Source of the DNA: Pseudomonas kielensis | GTDB lineage: Bacteria; Pseudomonadota; Gammaproteobacteria; Pseudomonadales; Pseudomonadaceae | DNA length: 64,000 nt | Direction: 5' to 3' | Assembly (NCBI RefSeq): GCF_014236655.1 | Contig: NZ_JACMYG010000003.1 | Coordinates: forward strand, 1-64,000 | In this document: positions 1 through 9,001 of the stretch, one piece after another | How the letters are laid out: each line of letters begins with the position of its first letter | Position numbering within the stretch: position 1 is the first letter of the stretch | Notes under the pieces: generated by a model | Database searches by the model: none | The model's input: the letters and a program-made list of their open reading frames with translations, nothing else | Told to the model about the DNA's origin: nothing | Position numbers and translations under genes: made by a program

Positions 1-308
1 AAGTAATTGCCCAGCTCGACCAGGGCCGCGCGTACGTCTTTGGCATTGCGGATCAGGTAGAGCAATGGGCCAAACACATTCAGGCCCTGAAACAGGCCGT
101 ATTGCAGGGCGAACAGTCGGTTGCGGCTTTGCAGCTCGCATTCATCGAGCAGGTTGAGCACCTTGCGATAGGAAATCAGGCTGTCCGGATGGGCTTCCAG
201 GTCACGGGGCAAGCCGGCTTGCAGCAGCAAGATTTCAGCGTTCAAGCCCTGGCTGGCGGCAAATGTTGAAAAGTTGGCTAGACCAGAGGCCCGGACAAAG
301 TCGGTCAT
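1..308 (-). CDS. AraC-family transcriptional regulator, 5' part only
   Basis: First 102 residues of a regulator cut by the left edge of the window. The visible part (MTDFVRASGLANFSTFA, then a helical stretch with LISYRKVLNLLDECE) resembles the amino-terminal ligand-sensing domain (arabinose-binding type, PF12625) of AraC regulators such as OruR. The carboxy-terminal helix-turn-helix must lie outside. The start is the ATG complementary to 306-308, with AGGTG about 9 bases upstream. It is divergent from the cupin gene at 533, so it probably controls that gene set, possibly sensing a pathway substrate. A second regulator of the same subfamily lies at 19822-20823. The family call is fairly sure; the ligand is unknown. 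Confidence 0.75.
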   Translation of the reverse strand, partial: MTDFVRASGLANFSTFAASQGLNAEILLLQAGLPRDLEAHPDSLISYRKVLNLLDECELQSRNRLFALQYGLFQGLNVFGPLLYLIRNAKDVRAALVELGNY

Positions 309-532
309 GATGTGGGCACCTATTTATTTTTATTGGGCCATGGCGCCAGAAAGTCTGGGGCTGCCGGCTTTTTATGAGTGGTTACTGCGGCAATGAGTCG
401 TCGCCGCAGCCAGTATACGGCTGTCGCGTATTGAAATGTTTATAGCGGTAATTATCAAATCTTTGCGCAGTGCCTGGGGCAGTATGAATCTCAGATTGGA
501 TATTGATTCAGCAGCCTTCCAGGAGAATAACA

Positions 533-1054
533 ATGGCCTTTCCAATTCCTTTTTATGACCACAAAGACTTGCTCAGCCTCGACACCAATGAGTTGCCGAT
601 CTACGAAAACGCCATGGCACCGTATTTCCCTGGTGTTGACGTGCAGCCGCTGTTCCTTGATCCGAGCGTCGGCATCTGGGTGCTGCGGGTTATTTTCCAC
701 CCAGGCGTAATGCTGCCCTGCCATTACCACACCGGGACAGTGCACTTGTTCACCCTGTCCGGAAAGTGGAACTACGTGGAGCACCCGGACCAGCCGCAGA
801 CCGCTGGTTGCTACCTGTACGAGCCAGGTGGCTCGATCCACACCTTCATGACACCGGCGGATAACACCGAACCGACCGATACCTTCATGGTGGTCTACGG
901 TGCCAACGTCAATTTCGACAAGGACGGCAACTACGTCAACATGATGGACGCCAGCGACATCATGCAAATGATCGATCGCCTGACCAGGGAGCGAGGCCTG
1001 GAACCGGCCAAGTACATTCGTCCAGGCCCGGCCAGCTACAGCATCGGCCGTTGA
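533..1054 (+). CDS. cupin protein, 2,4'-dihydroxyacetophenone dioxygenase family
   Basis: A 173-residue single-domain cupin. The metal-binding cupin motif is visible as HYHTGTVHLFTLSGKW at about residues 64-79, followed by YLYEPGGSIHTF, giving the three-histidine set expected for a mononuclear iron (or other metal) site. Length and motifs fit the family containing 2,4'-dihydroxyacetophenone dioxygenase and the acetylacetone-cleaving enzyme, which split a C-C bond next to a carbonyl with O2. The start at 533 has AGGAG 7 bases upstream; an in-frame TTG at 503 has none. It is the first gene of the plus-strand catabolic run. Substrate is inferred only at class level (a beta-dicarbonyl or alpha-hydroxyketone). 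Confidence 0.72.
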   Translation: MAFPIPFYDHKDLLSLDTNELPIYENAMAPYFPGVDVQPLFLDPSVGIWVLRVIFHPGVMLPCHYHTGTVHLFTLSGKWNYVEHPDQPQTAGCYLYEPGGSIHTFMTPADNTEPTDTFMVVYGANVNFDKDGNYVNMMDASDIMQMIDRLTRERGLEPAKYIRPGPASYSIGR

Positions 1055-1186
1055 TGTCTACCTGTACCAGAGTCGTTCGGACGCTGGTACCGACCCCCTG
1101 AATTCCTATCCTGTGTGCTCCGTCTGGCTGGAAACTTCCACGCTGGCGCTTGAGCGTGCACGAGTGTCAGCCGTGAAGGACAGATC

Positions 1187-2209
1187 ATGACAAACGCCAC
1201 TATGCCCATCGGCAGTGCCGGACAAACCCCTGACGTACCGCGCTCGGTATTTATCACTGGCGCCAGCGGCTTTATCGGCCGCGCCTTGGCCAACCGCTAC
1301 CGGGCATTGGGTGCCGAGGTGCGCGGTATGGACTTGCAGGCCGACCCGGCGAGCAATGTCGTCGCCGGCAACCTGACCCAGCCAGCGGCCTGGTCCGGGC
1401 ACGCCAAGGGGTGTGAGCTGTTTATCAACACAGCGGCAGTGGTTTCGCTGGCCGCACCCTGGAAGCTCTACCGTGACGTCTCGGTGCAGGGCGTGCGTAA
1501 TTGTCTGGACGCCGCCGTCGCCGGGGGCGCCAAGCGTTTCGTGCAGTTTTCCTCGATTGCAGCGCTGGGCTGGGACCACCCCAATGACGCCGATGAGCAT
1601 TGCCCGGTGGTCATCGGCAAACAGTACCGCTACGGCGTGGCCAAAGGCGCCAGCGAGCATCTGGTGCTGGCCGCCCATGCTGCCGGTGAGATCGACTGCA
1701 CCGTGATCCGTCCGGGCGATGTCTACGGGCCGGGTTCGCGCGCCTGGCTCAGCGAACCGCTGAAGATGGCCAAGGCCGGGGCGCTGATTCTGCCCAATGG
1801 CGGGAGCGGTGTGTTCACGCCGGTGTATGTCGACGACCTGCTTGACGGCGTGATGCTCGCGGCGGGCTTGGCGCAGGGGGCCGGGCAGATTTTCCACCTG
1901 TGTGGCGACGGCCCGGCGACCTGCAAAAGTTTTTTCTCCAACCACTGGCGTTGGGCTGGTCGCAGCGGTTCGCCGCGCAGCCTGCCGCTGTCGGCCGCCG
2001 TTGCGCTGACCCGCGTGATCTGGGGCGTCAACAAGCTGCTGCAAACGACCAATGAAGTCACCCCGGATGCCATGTACATGTTGGCCCGCAAGGGCAACAT
2101 TTCCAGCGCCAAGGCCCAGCGTCTGCTCGGTTACCTGCCCAAGGTGGACCTTGCGGAAGGGGTGCGCCGCTCCGAAGCCTGGCTGCGTGAAACCGGCCAG
2201 ATCAGCTGA
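1187..2209 (+). CDS. NAD(P)-dependent epimerase/dehydratase, 3-beta-HSD-like SDR
   Basis: A 340-residue extended short-chain dehydrogenase. The nucleotide-binding glycine motif TGASGFIG is at residues 24-31 and the catalytic pair Y149-xxx-K153 (YGVAK) is in place, with FSSIAALG supplying the active-site serine region and RPGDVYGPG the later family motif. Such proteins oxidise a hydroxyl, reduce a ketone, or epimerise; relatives include 3-beta-hydroxysteroid dehydrogenases and nucleoside-diphosphate-sugar epimerases. It lies 132 bp after the cupin and 68 bp before a sulfatase, so it probably acts on the desulfated alcohol or a derived ketone. The AAGGA upstream of ATG 1187 supports this start. 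Specificity cannot be read. Confidence 0.8.
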   Translation: MTNATMPIGSAGQTPDVPRSVFITGASGFIGRALANRYRALGAEVRGMDLQADPASNVVAGNLTQPAAWSGHAKGCELFINTAAVVSLAAPWKLYRDVSVQGVRNCLDAAVAGGAKRFVQFSSIAALGWDHPNDADEHCPVVIGKQYRYGVAKGASEHLVLAAHAAGEIDCTVIRPGDVYGPGSRAWLSEPLKMAKAGALILPNGGSGVFTPVYVDDLLDGVMLAAGLAQGAGQIFHLCGDGPATCKSFFSNHWRWAGRSGSPRSLPLSAAVALTRVIWGVNKLLQTTNEVTPDAMYMLARKGNISSAKAQRLLGYLPKVDLAEGVRRSEAWLRETGQIS

Positions 2210-2277
2210 CTCGATGAGCCCTGTGGTTGTGGGTGCGCCAAGTGCCCCGGCCGCTTTTACTGATACGGAGAACAATA

Positions 2278-3876
2278 ATGAAGATAAAACTCTCGTGTAC
2301 AGCATTCGCCCTGGCACTGGCAGCGTTGCCATTGGCGGCGACGGCGGCGGGCGACCCGTTTCTCAAGGCGCAGATGATCGCCGAAAACCTGGAACCGGTG
2401 ATCGTTCATCCCGAGCAGCAAAAAGCCGTACAGGAAAAACTCGCGGCACTGGAAAAACACAGCGGGCGTAAGCCGAATATCCTGATCTTGCTGGTCGACG
2501 ACCTGGGGTGGGGCGATGTCGGTGCCTATGGCGGCGGTACAGCCGTCGGTGCGCCGACGCCGCACATCGACAGCCTCGCCAGTGGGGGGCTGAAGCTGAC
2601 CTCCACTTACGCCCAGCCGACCTGTACGCCGACGCGTTCGGCGATGATGACGGGCCGCCTGCCGGCGCGCACCGGCCTGACCCGGCCGATCCTCACGGGC
2701 GAAAATCCCAAGGTCAACCCCTGGGCCTCTGAGCAAACCGCCGCGGGCCTGCTTTCTGCTGCCGGCTACCGCACCGCACTGTCCGGCAAATGGCACTTGG
2801 GCGAGCCCGACGGTTTCCAGCCGCAGCAAGTCGGTTATGACGAATACCTGGGCATCCTCAGCGTTTCCAGTGAATTCTCTCAGGGGCTGGATGCGCGCTT
2901 GGTGCCCAACCTGGTGCTTAAGCCGGAGCGCATGGCCGCATTGAAAAAAGTCAGCCGCTCGGCGATCACCGCCGGCAAGCGCGGTGAACTGGCGCAGGTG
3001 CTCGAGCCCATCGACTCAATCGAGGCGCTGGCACAAATCGACCAGAAGTTCGCCAACTTCTCCGAGGACTTCATCCGTCGTTCAGTGAAGGCCCAGAAGC
3101 CGTTCTATCTGATCCACTCCTTCTCGCGGGTGCACAACGACAACTACCCGGCCAAGGGATACGCCGGGAAAAGTCCGGCCGGATTTCCCTACAAGGATGC
3201 CGTGGTTGAGGTGGACGATATCGTTGGCCGGCTGATGCAGACCCTCAAGGACACGGGGCAACTGGACAACACCCTGGTGTTCTTCACCTCGGACAACGGG
3301 CCGTCCGACGACCTGCTGCCCGACAGCGGCTACACCCCGTTCCGGGGTGGCAAGGGCAGCACCTGGGAAGGCGGCGTACGCGTACCGGGCATCGCCTACT
3401 GGCCGGGGATGATCAGCGCCGGGCGCCAGAGCGATGGTTTGTTCGACCTGATGGACCTCTTCAACACCAGCCTGGCTGTCACGGGTAACAGCGCCAAGGT
3501 GCCGAAAGATCGATACATCGACGGTATCGACCAGAGCTCATTCCTGCTCAGTGATCAGGGGGTATCCAACCGTGAAAGTGTCTACATGTATGCCGAACGC
3601 CAACTGATGGCGATCCGTTGGGAAGAGTTCAAGGTGCACCTCAAGGTCTTCGACGTGAAACGCGCGGGCGCCAACCTCGACGAGTCGCTGGTCTCCAGCA
3701 CCGGCATGTCGCCCTGGGTCTACAACCTCTACGTCGACCCGAAAGAGCAGGTCAGCACCGGCCACCGTAACTTCGAATGGGGCCTGCCACGGGTGGTCGG
3801 TATAGCCGGACGCCACCTGGCGACATTCCAGAAATACCCGGCCAAAGACCTCGGCCTGGCCAAGCCGGTTCAGTAG
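2278..3876 (+). CDS. exported arylsulfatase-type sulfatase
   Basis: A 532-residue type I sulfatase with a Sec-type signal peptide (hydrophobic core ALALAALPLAATAAG, cleavage near residue 21-22). The metal-binding start LLVDDLGWGDVGAYGG, the formylglycine motif C116-T-P-T-R120 followed by SAMMTGRLPARTG, the FTSDNG aspartate-asparagine pair and the C-terminal GKGSTWEGGVRVPG block are all present. The enzyme hydrolyses a sulfate ester in the periplasm after its cysteine is converted to formylglycine. I placed the start at ATG 2278, behind ACGGAG and the first sensible signal sequence. It sits between the SDR and the alcohol dehydrogenase, so desulfation of an alcohol followed by oxidation is a reasonable inference. 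No maturation enzyme (FGE or AtsB) is in the window. Confidence 0.88.
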   Translation: MKIKLSCTAFALALAALPLAATAAGDPFLKAQMIAENLEPVIVHPEQQKAVQEKLAALEKHSGRKPNILILLVDDLGWGDVGAYGGGTAVGAPTPHIDSLASGGLKLTSTYAQPTCTPTRSAMMTGRLPARTGLTRPILTGENPKVNPWASEQTAAGLLSAAGYRTALSGKWHLGEPDGFQPQQVGYDEYLGILSVSSEFSQGLDARLVPNLVLKPERMAALKKVSRSAITAGKRGELAQVLEPIDSIEALAQIDQKFANFSEDFIRRSVKAQKPFYLIHSFSRVHNDNYPAKGYAGKSPAGFPYKDAVVEVDDIVGRLMQTLKDTGQLDNTLVFFTSDNGPSDDLLPDSGYTPFRGGKGSTWEGGVRVPGIAYWPGMISAGRQSDGLFDLMDLFNTSLAVTGNSAKVPKDRYIDGIDQSSFLLSDQGVSNRESVYMYAERQLMAIRWEEFKVHLKVFDVKRAGANLDESLVSSTGMSPWVYNLYVDPKEQVSTGHRNFEWGLPRVVGIAGRHLATFQKYPAKDLGLAKPVQ

Positions 3877-3945
3877 TAACCCGAGCTGGTGGCCTGTAGC
3901 GCTGTGCGCCAGCTCGAACCTTTCCTGATGAGAGCGAGAATTACG

Positions 3946-5025
3946 ATGAAAGCAGTCGTCATGCGTGACAAGCAACTGTTGGTCGAGAGCATCCAGGCGC
4001 CCACCCCGGGGGCCGGCGAAGTGTTGGTCAAGACCCTGGCCTGCGGTATCTGCGGCTCTGACCTGCACATGTTCCACCACTGTGAGCACGTGCTGGCCAA
4101 CTTCAAGCGCGGCAATATTCCAGTGGCGTTCGATGTCCGACAGGACGTGGTGTTCGGCCACGAGTTCTGCGCGCAGATCCTTGACCACGGTCCCGGCAGT
4201 GACAAGAAACTCAAGGTGGGTACACGGGTCTGCTCGCTGCCGTTCGTGATCACCCCGAGCAGCTTTGACCACGTGGGTTACTCCAACCGTTATCCGGGTG
4301 GTTTCGGCGAGCAGATGGTTCTGTCCGAGTCCATGCTGGTGCCGGTGCCGGGTGATCTGCCGGCGGAAATTGCCGCGCTGACCGAACCCGTGACGGTGGC
4401 CGTGCATGCGGTCAACCGCGCACAACTGGCCGGTGATGAAGTGCCGATAGTGATTGGCTGCGGGCCGATTGGCCTGGCCATGATCGCCGTGCTCAAGTCC
4501 CGCGGCATTGGTCCGGTAATCGCTTCGGACTTTTCCGCCAAGCGCCGCGCGTTGGCCGAGAAGATGGGGGCCGACGTGGTGGTGAACCCGGCGGAACAAT
4601 CGCCGTATCAATCCTGGCTGCAGGTGGCGGCGCCGAGCGGTTACGACATCAACGGGCCGATGGCATTGTTCGGCCTGGGGCCGCAGCCCAAACCCTGTGT
4701 GGTGTTCGAGTGCGTCGGCATCCCGGGCTTGATCCAGCAGGTGATCCAGAACGCGCCGCCGCGCTCGCGGCTGATCGTGGTGGGCGTGTGCATGGAGTCG
4801 GACACAATCGAGCCGTTGATTGGCATCGGCAAGGAAATGAATGTGCACTTCTCCTTCGGCTACAGCGGCGAAGAGTTCGCACAGACCCTGCACGACCTGG
4901 CTGACGGCAGGCTTGACGCGACCCCGCTGATTACCGGCACGGTGCAGATGGCCGGGGTGGCAGAGGCCTTCAGTGCGTTGGGCAAACCGGATGAGCACGC
5001 CAAAGTGATGATCGCCTTCGACTGA
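3946..5025 (+). CDS. zinc-type medium-chain alcohol dehydrogenase
   Basis: A 359-residue medium-chain dehydrogenase. The catalytic zinc region CGICGSDLHMF (Cys near residue 38) and GHEF are present, as is the NAD-binding VIGCGPIGL. The four-cysteine structural-zinc loop of classical alcohol dehydrogenases is not evident: between GHEF and GGFGEQMV the chain has VCSLPFVITPSSFDHVGYSN with a single cysteine. It should oxidise a secondary or primary alcohol to a carbonyl with NAD(P). The start is ATG 3946; upstream GAGAGCGAGAA gives a moderate ribosome site. It follows the sulfatase by 69 bp and is the last gene before a clear terminator at 5042-5071. Confidence 0.85.
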   Translation: MKAVVMRDKQLLVESIQAPTPGAGEVLVKTLACGICGSDLHMFHHCEHVLANFKRGNIPVAFDVRQDVVFGHEFCAQILDHGPGSDKKLKVGTRVCSLPFVITPSSFDHVGYSNRYPGGFGEQMVLSESMLVPVPGDLPAEIAALTEPVTVAVHAVNRAQLAGDEVPIVIGCGPIGLAMIAVLKSRGIGPVIASDFSAKRRALAEKMGADVVVNPAEQSPYQSWLQVAAPSGYDINGPMALFGLGPQPKPCVVFECVGIPGLIQQVIQNAPPRSRLIVVGVCMESDTIEPLIGIGKEMNVHFSFGYSGEEFAQTLHDLADGRLDATPLITGTVQMAGVAEAFSALGKPDEHAKVMIAFD

Positions 5026-5041
5026 TTCGTCGGGCATTGAT

Positions 5042-5071
5042 AGCGCCCGGTGCTCATCGCCGGGCGCTTTA
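5042..5071 (+). terminator. rho-independent terminator after the alcohol dehydrogenase
   Basis: A perfect 9-bp inverted repeat AGCGCCCGG / CCGGGCGCT (5042-5050 and 5060-5068) with a 9-base loop, followed by TT. It lies 17 bp after the dehydrogenase stop and separates the cupin-SDR-sulfatase-dehydrogenase transcript from the genes starting at 5350. Confidence 0.75.
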
Positions 5072-5349
5072 GCATCACCCCCCAGCGAACCGGGCGGGTT
5101 TCAGTGAGTGGCAGGTGCCTGCGTTCTGTTGCTCCTCAGGGGTTGGCGTAGTTTGTCAAATAGCTGGCGCGCACTGCCTATCTAACGCTTTGACCCCGTA
5201 CCGATAATGCAACCCGACATGACTTCCCATGGGACATGAGGCCCTGACCGAATGCGCCTCAGCCGAACGCTGCCAATCAGCCGCGTTCGCGCCGAACGCG
5301 TTGAGCGCCAGGCCATGCCCCCAACACAACAACAAATAGGGTCAAAGTG
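5072..5349. other. intergenic stretch upstream of the VOC-SRPBCC gene
   Basis: About 280 bp without a gene. CTTTGACCC at 5189-5197 and its inverse GGGTCAAAG at 5339-5347 form a widely spaced inverted pair, the second copy directly abutting the next start codon. This is probably the promoter region for the second transcript (5350 onward), but no convincing sigma-70 or sigma-54 boxes were identified. Confidence 0.4.
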
Positions 5350-6765
5350 ATGAGCCAGCGGCTTTGCCAGATTGCCTTTAGCGTCAGCGACCTGAGGCGC
5401 AGTCACCAGTGGTACCAGGACCTGTTCGGCTTTGTGCCGAGCGGCGGCACCGAAGCATTCAAGGGCTGGGCCGCCGAGAAGGTGCAGGGCGTACCGGGTG
5501 CGGCCAGCACCTGCTGGTGGTTGCTGGACACTCAGGAGCAGTTCCAGATCGAGCTGTTCCAATTTCATCGGCCCGAGAGCCGGCCGCTGCCGGGTGACTG
5601 GCGTCCGTGCGACATCGGTTACAGCCTGGTCGGTATCCATGTGCCGGATTTCGATGCGGCACTGGCCCGGGCCGAACGTCTGGGCAGCCCGCTAATCGGC
5701 GCAGTGGTAGGCACCGCCGGTTGTCGCCGCGTCTGCCTGCGCGATCCGGACGGGGCCCTGCTGGAGCTGATGGAAGACGATCCGCGTGCACCCAATCCGC
5801 GTGCCCGGCCACGTTCCGGGATGCTCTCAAGCGCTCGCTTCATCACCCTCTCGGTGGCCGACCTGAAGCAGTCGCGTGATTTCATGCTCAATGCCCTGCA
5901 GCTGGATGAAGCCCATGGCGTTGCTCTGCACGGACCCGAGCACGAGGCGCTGTGGGGGCTGGTCGGTGCGCGGCGCGAGAGCCTGCTGTTCTGGGCCGAT
6001 GACATGCTGATTGAGGTCGTGCAGTACCTGGATCCGCCAGGCCGGGGGTTGCCGGCGGATTACCGAATCAGTGACTTGGGTATCCTCAACCTGGCGTTCG
6101 GCTACCGCAGCCAATCGGAGCTACGCCGGGTCTTCGACCGCACGGTGAATGCCGGTGCGAAGCCGAACTTTCCGTTTCCGTTCAGCGTGTACAACTGGGG
6201 CGTGATGTACGTCAACGACCCCCAGGGTTTCTCCTTCGAACTGCTGGCGGTGCGCAAGTATTACGACCGCTTCATGGGCTTCACACCCAAGCATTTCGAC
6301 ACCGAGGTGGCTCATCAGGTGTTGGTGGACGCACCACTTGAATTGATCTGGGAGCGTCTGGCCGATCACGCCGGCATCGGAGACTGGTTCTGCTACCAGG
6401 GCAAGCTGCTGCAGCCTGGCCAGGGGCATCCCGGCGGGGTGGGGGCGATACGCCAATTGACGCGTTTGGGCGAGCGGGTGGTGGAAGAAGTAGTGACCTT
6501 CGAACCGCTCAAACGCATGGATTACCGCCTGATCAGCGGCGCGCCGGTGAAGTTCCACTTCGGCCGCATCGAGCTGAGCCAGAGCGCCGATGGCAGGGTC
6601 TGGCTCGACTACAGCATCCGTTTCGCCGCACGCATTCCCGGCAGCCAGTGGTTCCTGCGGATGTTGATCGGCGGGCGCATGCGGCGCGGGGTGGAGCGCT
6701 TGAAGGTGATCTGCGAACAGCAGGCCCGACAGGCGCAAACACGCGGCCAAGTGCAGACGGCATGA
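5350..6765 (+). CDS. VOC-VOC-SRPBCC three-domain protein
   Basis: A 471-residue protein with three recognisable parts. Residues about 1-130 form a first glyoxalase/VOC module (IAFSVSDLRRSHQWYQDLFGF through CLRDPDGALLELMED). Residues about 155-300 form a second (FITLSVADLKQSRDFM through VNDPQGFSFELLAVRK). Residues about 320-455 are a polyketide cyclase/SRPBCC domain (VLVDAPLELIWERLADHAGIGDW). Paired VOC modules are typical of extradiol dioxygenases and related metal-dependent enzymes; SRPBCC domains bind hydrophobic ligands. ATG 5350 was preferred to the GTG one codon earlier. It sits just upstream of the dehydrogenase complex, so it probably handles a hydrophobic intermediate of the same route. 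No specific reaction is claimed. Confidence 0.8.
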   Translation: MSQRLCQIAFSVSDLRRSHQWYQDLFGFVPSGGTEAFKGWAAEKVQGVPGAASTCWWLLDTQEQFQIELFQFHRPESRPLPGDWRPCDIGYSLVGIHVPDFDAALARAERLGSPLIGAVVGTAGCRRVCLRDPDGALLELMEDDPRAPNPRARPRSGMLSSARFITLSVADLKQSRDFMLNALQLDEAHGVALHGPEHEALWGLVGARRESLLFWADDMLIEVVQYLDPPGRGLPADYRISDLGILNLAFGYRSQSELRRVFDRTVNAGAKPNFPFPFSVYNWGVMYVNDPQGFSFELLAVRKYYDRFMGFTPKHFDTEVAHQVLVDAPLELIWERLADHAGIGDWFCYQGKLLQPGQGHPGGVGAIRQLTRLGERVVEEVVTFEPLKRMDYRLISGAPVKFHFGRIELSQSADGRVWLDYSIRFAARIPGSQWFLRMLIGGRMRRGVERLKVICEQQARQAQTRGQVQTA

Positions 6766-6926
6766 AATGCCATACACCCGTTCGCTCGACCGGGCGACGA
6801 CTCAATTGTCACAGCGCAAGCACTGTTGGGCTATCGAGCCAGGGTGACGGCGTGCGTCGTTCCTGGGCCTGGCTGTTCGAAACCGGCCAACTGGCTTGAA
6901 CGGGTCCAACCTGAAGGGAGATTTCA

Positions 6927-7937
6927 ATGCAACCGACTCATGAGCAGCTGTCGTGGATGTACCACCGCATGCTGTTGATCCGCGAATATGAAGACACCTT
7001 GGCCATGGTGTATTTCGAAGGCAAGTTGCCACCCAATGTGCAAAAAGGCCTGGCCTTCGATATTGGTGCCGGCAGCATTCCCGGCGAGATGCACCTGTCA
7101 GCCGGCCAGGAAGCTGCCGCGGCGGCCGTCTGTGTGCACCTTCAAGACAGCGATTCGGTGTGGGGCACTCATCGTGCGCACCACTTCGCCATCGCCAAGG
7201 GCGTGCCGCTTGATCGCATGACTGCAGAAATATTTGGCAAGGTCGACGGCCTCTGCCGCGGCAAGGGCGGGCACATGCATTTGTATGATGTCGAGCACAA
7301 CTTCGCCTGCAACGGGATCGTCGGGGCCGGCATTCCCCATGCGGTGGGCGCCGCCCTGGCCGCACAGCTCAAGGGCAACGGGGCGGTGTCGGTGGCCGAG
7401 TTCGGTGAAGGGGCAGCCAACCAGGGCTCCTTCCACGAGTCGTTGAACCTCGCCAGCTTGTGGAAGCTGCCGGTGGTGTTTGTCTGCCAGGACAACAACT
7501 ACGGCATATCGGTCAACAAAAAGGCGTCCACCTCGGTGGCCAGCAACGCCGAGCGCGCCGCCGGTTATGGCATGCCCGGCATCCAGGTGGCGGAGAACGA
7601 CGCCGTGGCCATGTTCGCCGCTGCCGGCGAAGCCATCGCTCGGGCGCGACGTGGTGAAGGCCCGACGCTGATCGAGATGCAGGTGGACCGTTACTACGGC
7701 CACTTCCAGGGCGACCCCGAGGGCTATCGGCCCAAGGGTGAGGTCCGTGCCCTCAAGCAGCGCGATCCGATTCTACGCCTGGAGCGTCAGTTGCTGGAGC
7801 AGGGTCTGCTCGACGAAGCGGCGCTCAAGGCAGCCCGCGAGCAAGCCAGGCAGCAGGTCGCCGAGGCCATCGCCTTCGCCCGCGCCAGTGCCTATCCCGA
7901 GGTCGCCGAGGCCTTCCAGCATGTATTCGCAGAGTGA
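6927..7937 (+). CDS. 2-oxoacid/acetoin dehydrogenase E1 alpha subunit
   Basis: A 336-residue thiamine-diphosphate-dependent E1 alpha. The chain contains the family blocks ALTY-like HRAHHFAIAKG, GKGGHMHL and the ThDP motif G160-E161-G162 AANQG ending at DNNYGIS about 30 residues later. In this family the first acidic residue of the motif is normally aspartate (GDG), so glutamate here is unusual. With E1 beta it decarboxylates a 2-oxoacid or cleaves an acetoin-type hydroxyketone and passes the acyl group to lipoate. AAGGGAG lies upstream of ATG 6927. E1 beta begins 9 bp after its stop. The substrate is not identifiable, but acetoin-dehydrogenase-like relatives are the closest by eye. Confidence 0.88.
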   Translation: MQPTHEQLSWMYHRMLLIREYEDTLAMVYFEGKLPPNVQKGLAFDIGAGSIPGEMHLSAGQEAAAAAVCVHLQDSDSVWGTHRAHHFAIAKGVPLDRMTAEIFGKVDGLCRGKGGHMHLYDVEHNFACNGIVGAGIPHAVGAALAAQLKGNGAVSVAEFGEGAANQGSFHESLNLASLWKLPVVFVCQDNNYGISVNKKASTSVASNAERAAGYGMPGIQVAENDAVAMFAAAGEAIARARRGEGPTLIEMQVDRYYGHFQGDPEGYRPKGEVRALKQRDPILRLERQLLEQGLLDEAALKAAREQARQQVAEAIAFARASAYPEVAEAFQHVFAE

Positions 7938-7946
7938 GAACCGTCC

Positions 7947-8990
7947 ATGAGCCAATCAACTACCACGGCTGAATCCCGCAAGTTGCCGTTCTATGCAGCC
8001 ATGGTCGAGGCCATCCGCCAGGAGATGCAGCGCGACAGTTCGGTGTTCTGCCTCGGCGAGGACGTCGGCCAGATCGGCGGGGTGTTCCAATCCACCGTCG
8101 GCCTGTTCAAGGAGTTCGGTGCGCAGCGCGTGCGTGACACGCCGATTTCGGAAACCGCCATTCTCGGCACTGCGCTGGGCGCAGCGGCGCAGGGCATGCG
8201 GCCGATCGCCGAGCTGATGTTCGTCGATTTCATGGGGGTGTGTTTCGACCAGATACTCAACAACATTTCCAAGACCACCTACATGTCCGGTGGTGCCATC
8301 AAGTTACCTCTGGTGATCACCGCGTCCACCGGGGGTGGCATCTGCGACGCAGCGCAGCACTCGCAGACGCTGCACGGTTACTTCGCCCACACCCCCGGTA
8401 TCAAAGTGGTGATGCCGTCCAACCCCTATGACGCCAAGGGCTTGATGACGACGGCGATCCGCGACGACAGTCCGGTGGTCTATCTGTTCCACCGGGCCTT
8501 GCTCGGCCTGCCGGTGATGAACTTCATCGACGCCAGGTTTGCCGAGGAAGTCCCTGAGGAAAGCTACAGCATTCCCTTCGGCCAGGCGCGCCGGGTGCGT
8601 GAAGGCAGCGACGTGACCGTGGTCGCCTTCTCGCAGATGGTACCCAAGGCACTGGTTGCAGCGGGTGAACTGGCGGCCAAGGGCATCAGTGTCGAATTGC
8701 TCGATCCGCGCACTCTGGTGCCGCTGGACATGGACGCGATCTTTGCCTCGCTGGAGAAGACCGGCCGCCTGCTGGTGGTCGACGAGGATTACCTGAGTTT
8801 CGGCGTCACCGGCGAGATTATCGCGCGGGTGGCCGAGCAACTCGACCGCATCAAGCTGAAGGCGCCGCCGCGTCGCCTGGCCATTCCCGACGTCTCCATC
8901 CCTTATAGCCCGGCGCTGGAAAGTGCCGTGATTCCACAAAGCCGTCACATCGTTGCGGCGGTGGAAGAGTTGATGACCTTTAACCTCTGA
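7947..8990 (+). CDS. 2-oxoacid/acetoin dehydrogenase E1 beta subunit
   Basis: A 347-residue transketolase-type beta subunit. Characteristic segments are CLGEDVGQIGGVFQ near the amino end, RVRDTPISETAILG, the PSNPYDAKGLMTTAIRDD block and LDPRTLVPLDMDAI in the carboxy-terminal transketolase domain. It completes the E1 heterotetramer with the preceding gene, from which it is separated by only 9 bp, so the two are surely cotranscribed. The start ATG 7947 has only a weak ribosome site, consistent with coupling to E1 alpha translation. Confidence 0.9.
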   Translation: MSQSTTTAESRKLPFYAAMVEAIRQEMQRDSSVFCLGEDVGQIGGVFQSTVGLFKEFGAQRVRDTPISETAILGTALGAAAQGMRPIAELMFVDFMGVCFDQILNNISKTTYMSGGAIKLPLVITASTGGGICDAAQHSQTLHGYFAHTPGIKVVMPSNPYDAKGLMTTAIRDDSPVVYLFHRALLGLPVMNFIDARFAEEVPEESYSIPFGQARRVREGSDVTVVAFSQMVPKALVAAGELAAKGISVELLDPRTLVPLDMDAIFASLEKTGRLLVVDEDYLSFGVTGEIIARVAEQLDRIKLKAPPRRLAIPDVSIPYSPALESAVIPQSRHIVAAVEELMTFNL

Positions 8991-9001
8991 GAACTGAAGC
9001 C

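Noticed and set aside
3538..5037. A 499-codon antisense frame over the sulfatase end and the alcohol dehydrogenase
   Set aside because: Composition (His/Gln/Arg-rich) and lack of any motif show it is a shadow of the high-GC genes on the plus strand.
6802..7365. A 187-codon antisense frame across the E1 alpha start
   Set aside because: It is very rich in arginine and overlaps an unmistakable E1 alpha amino terminus.
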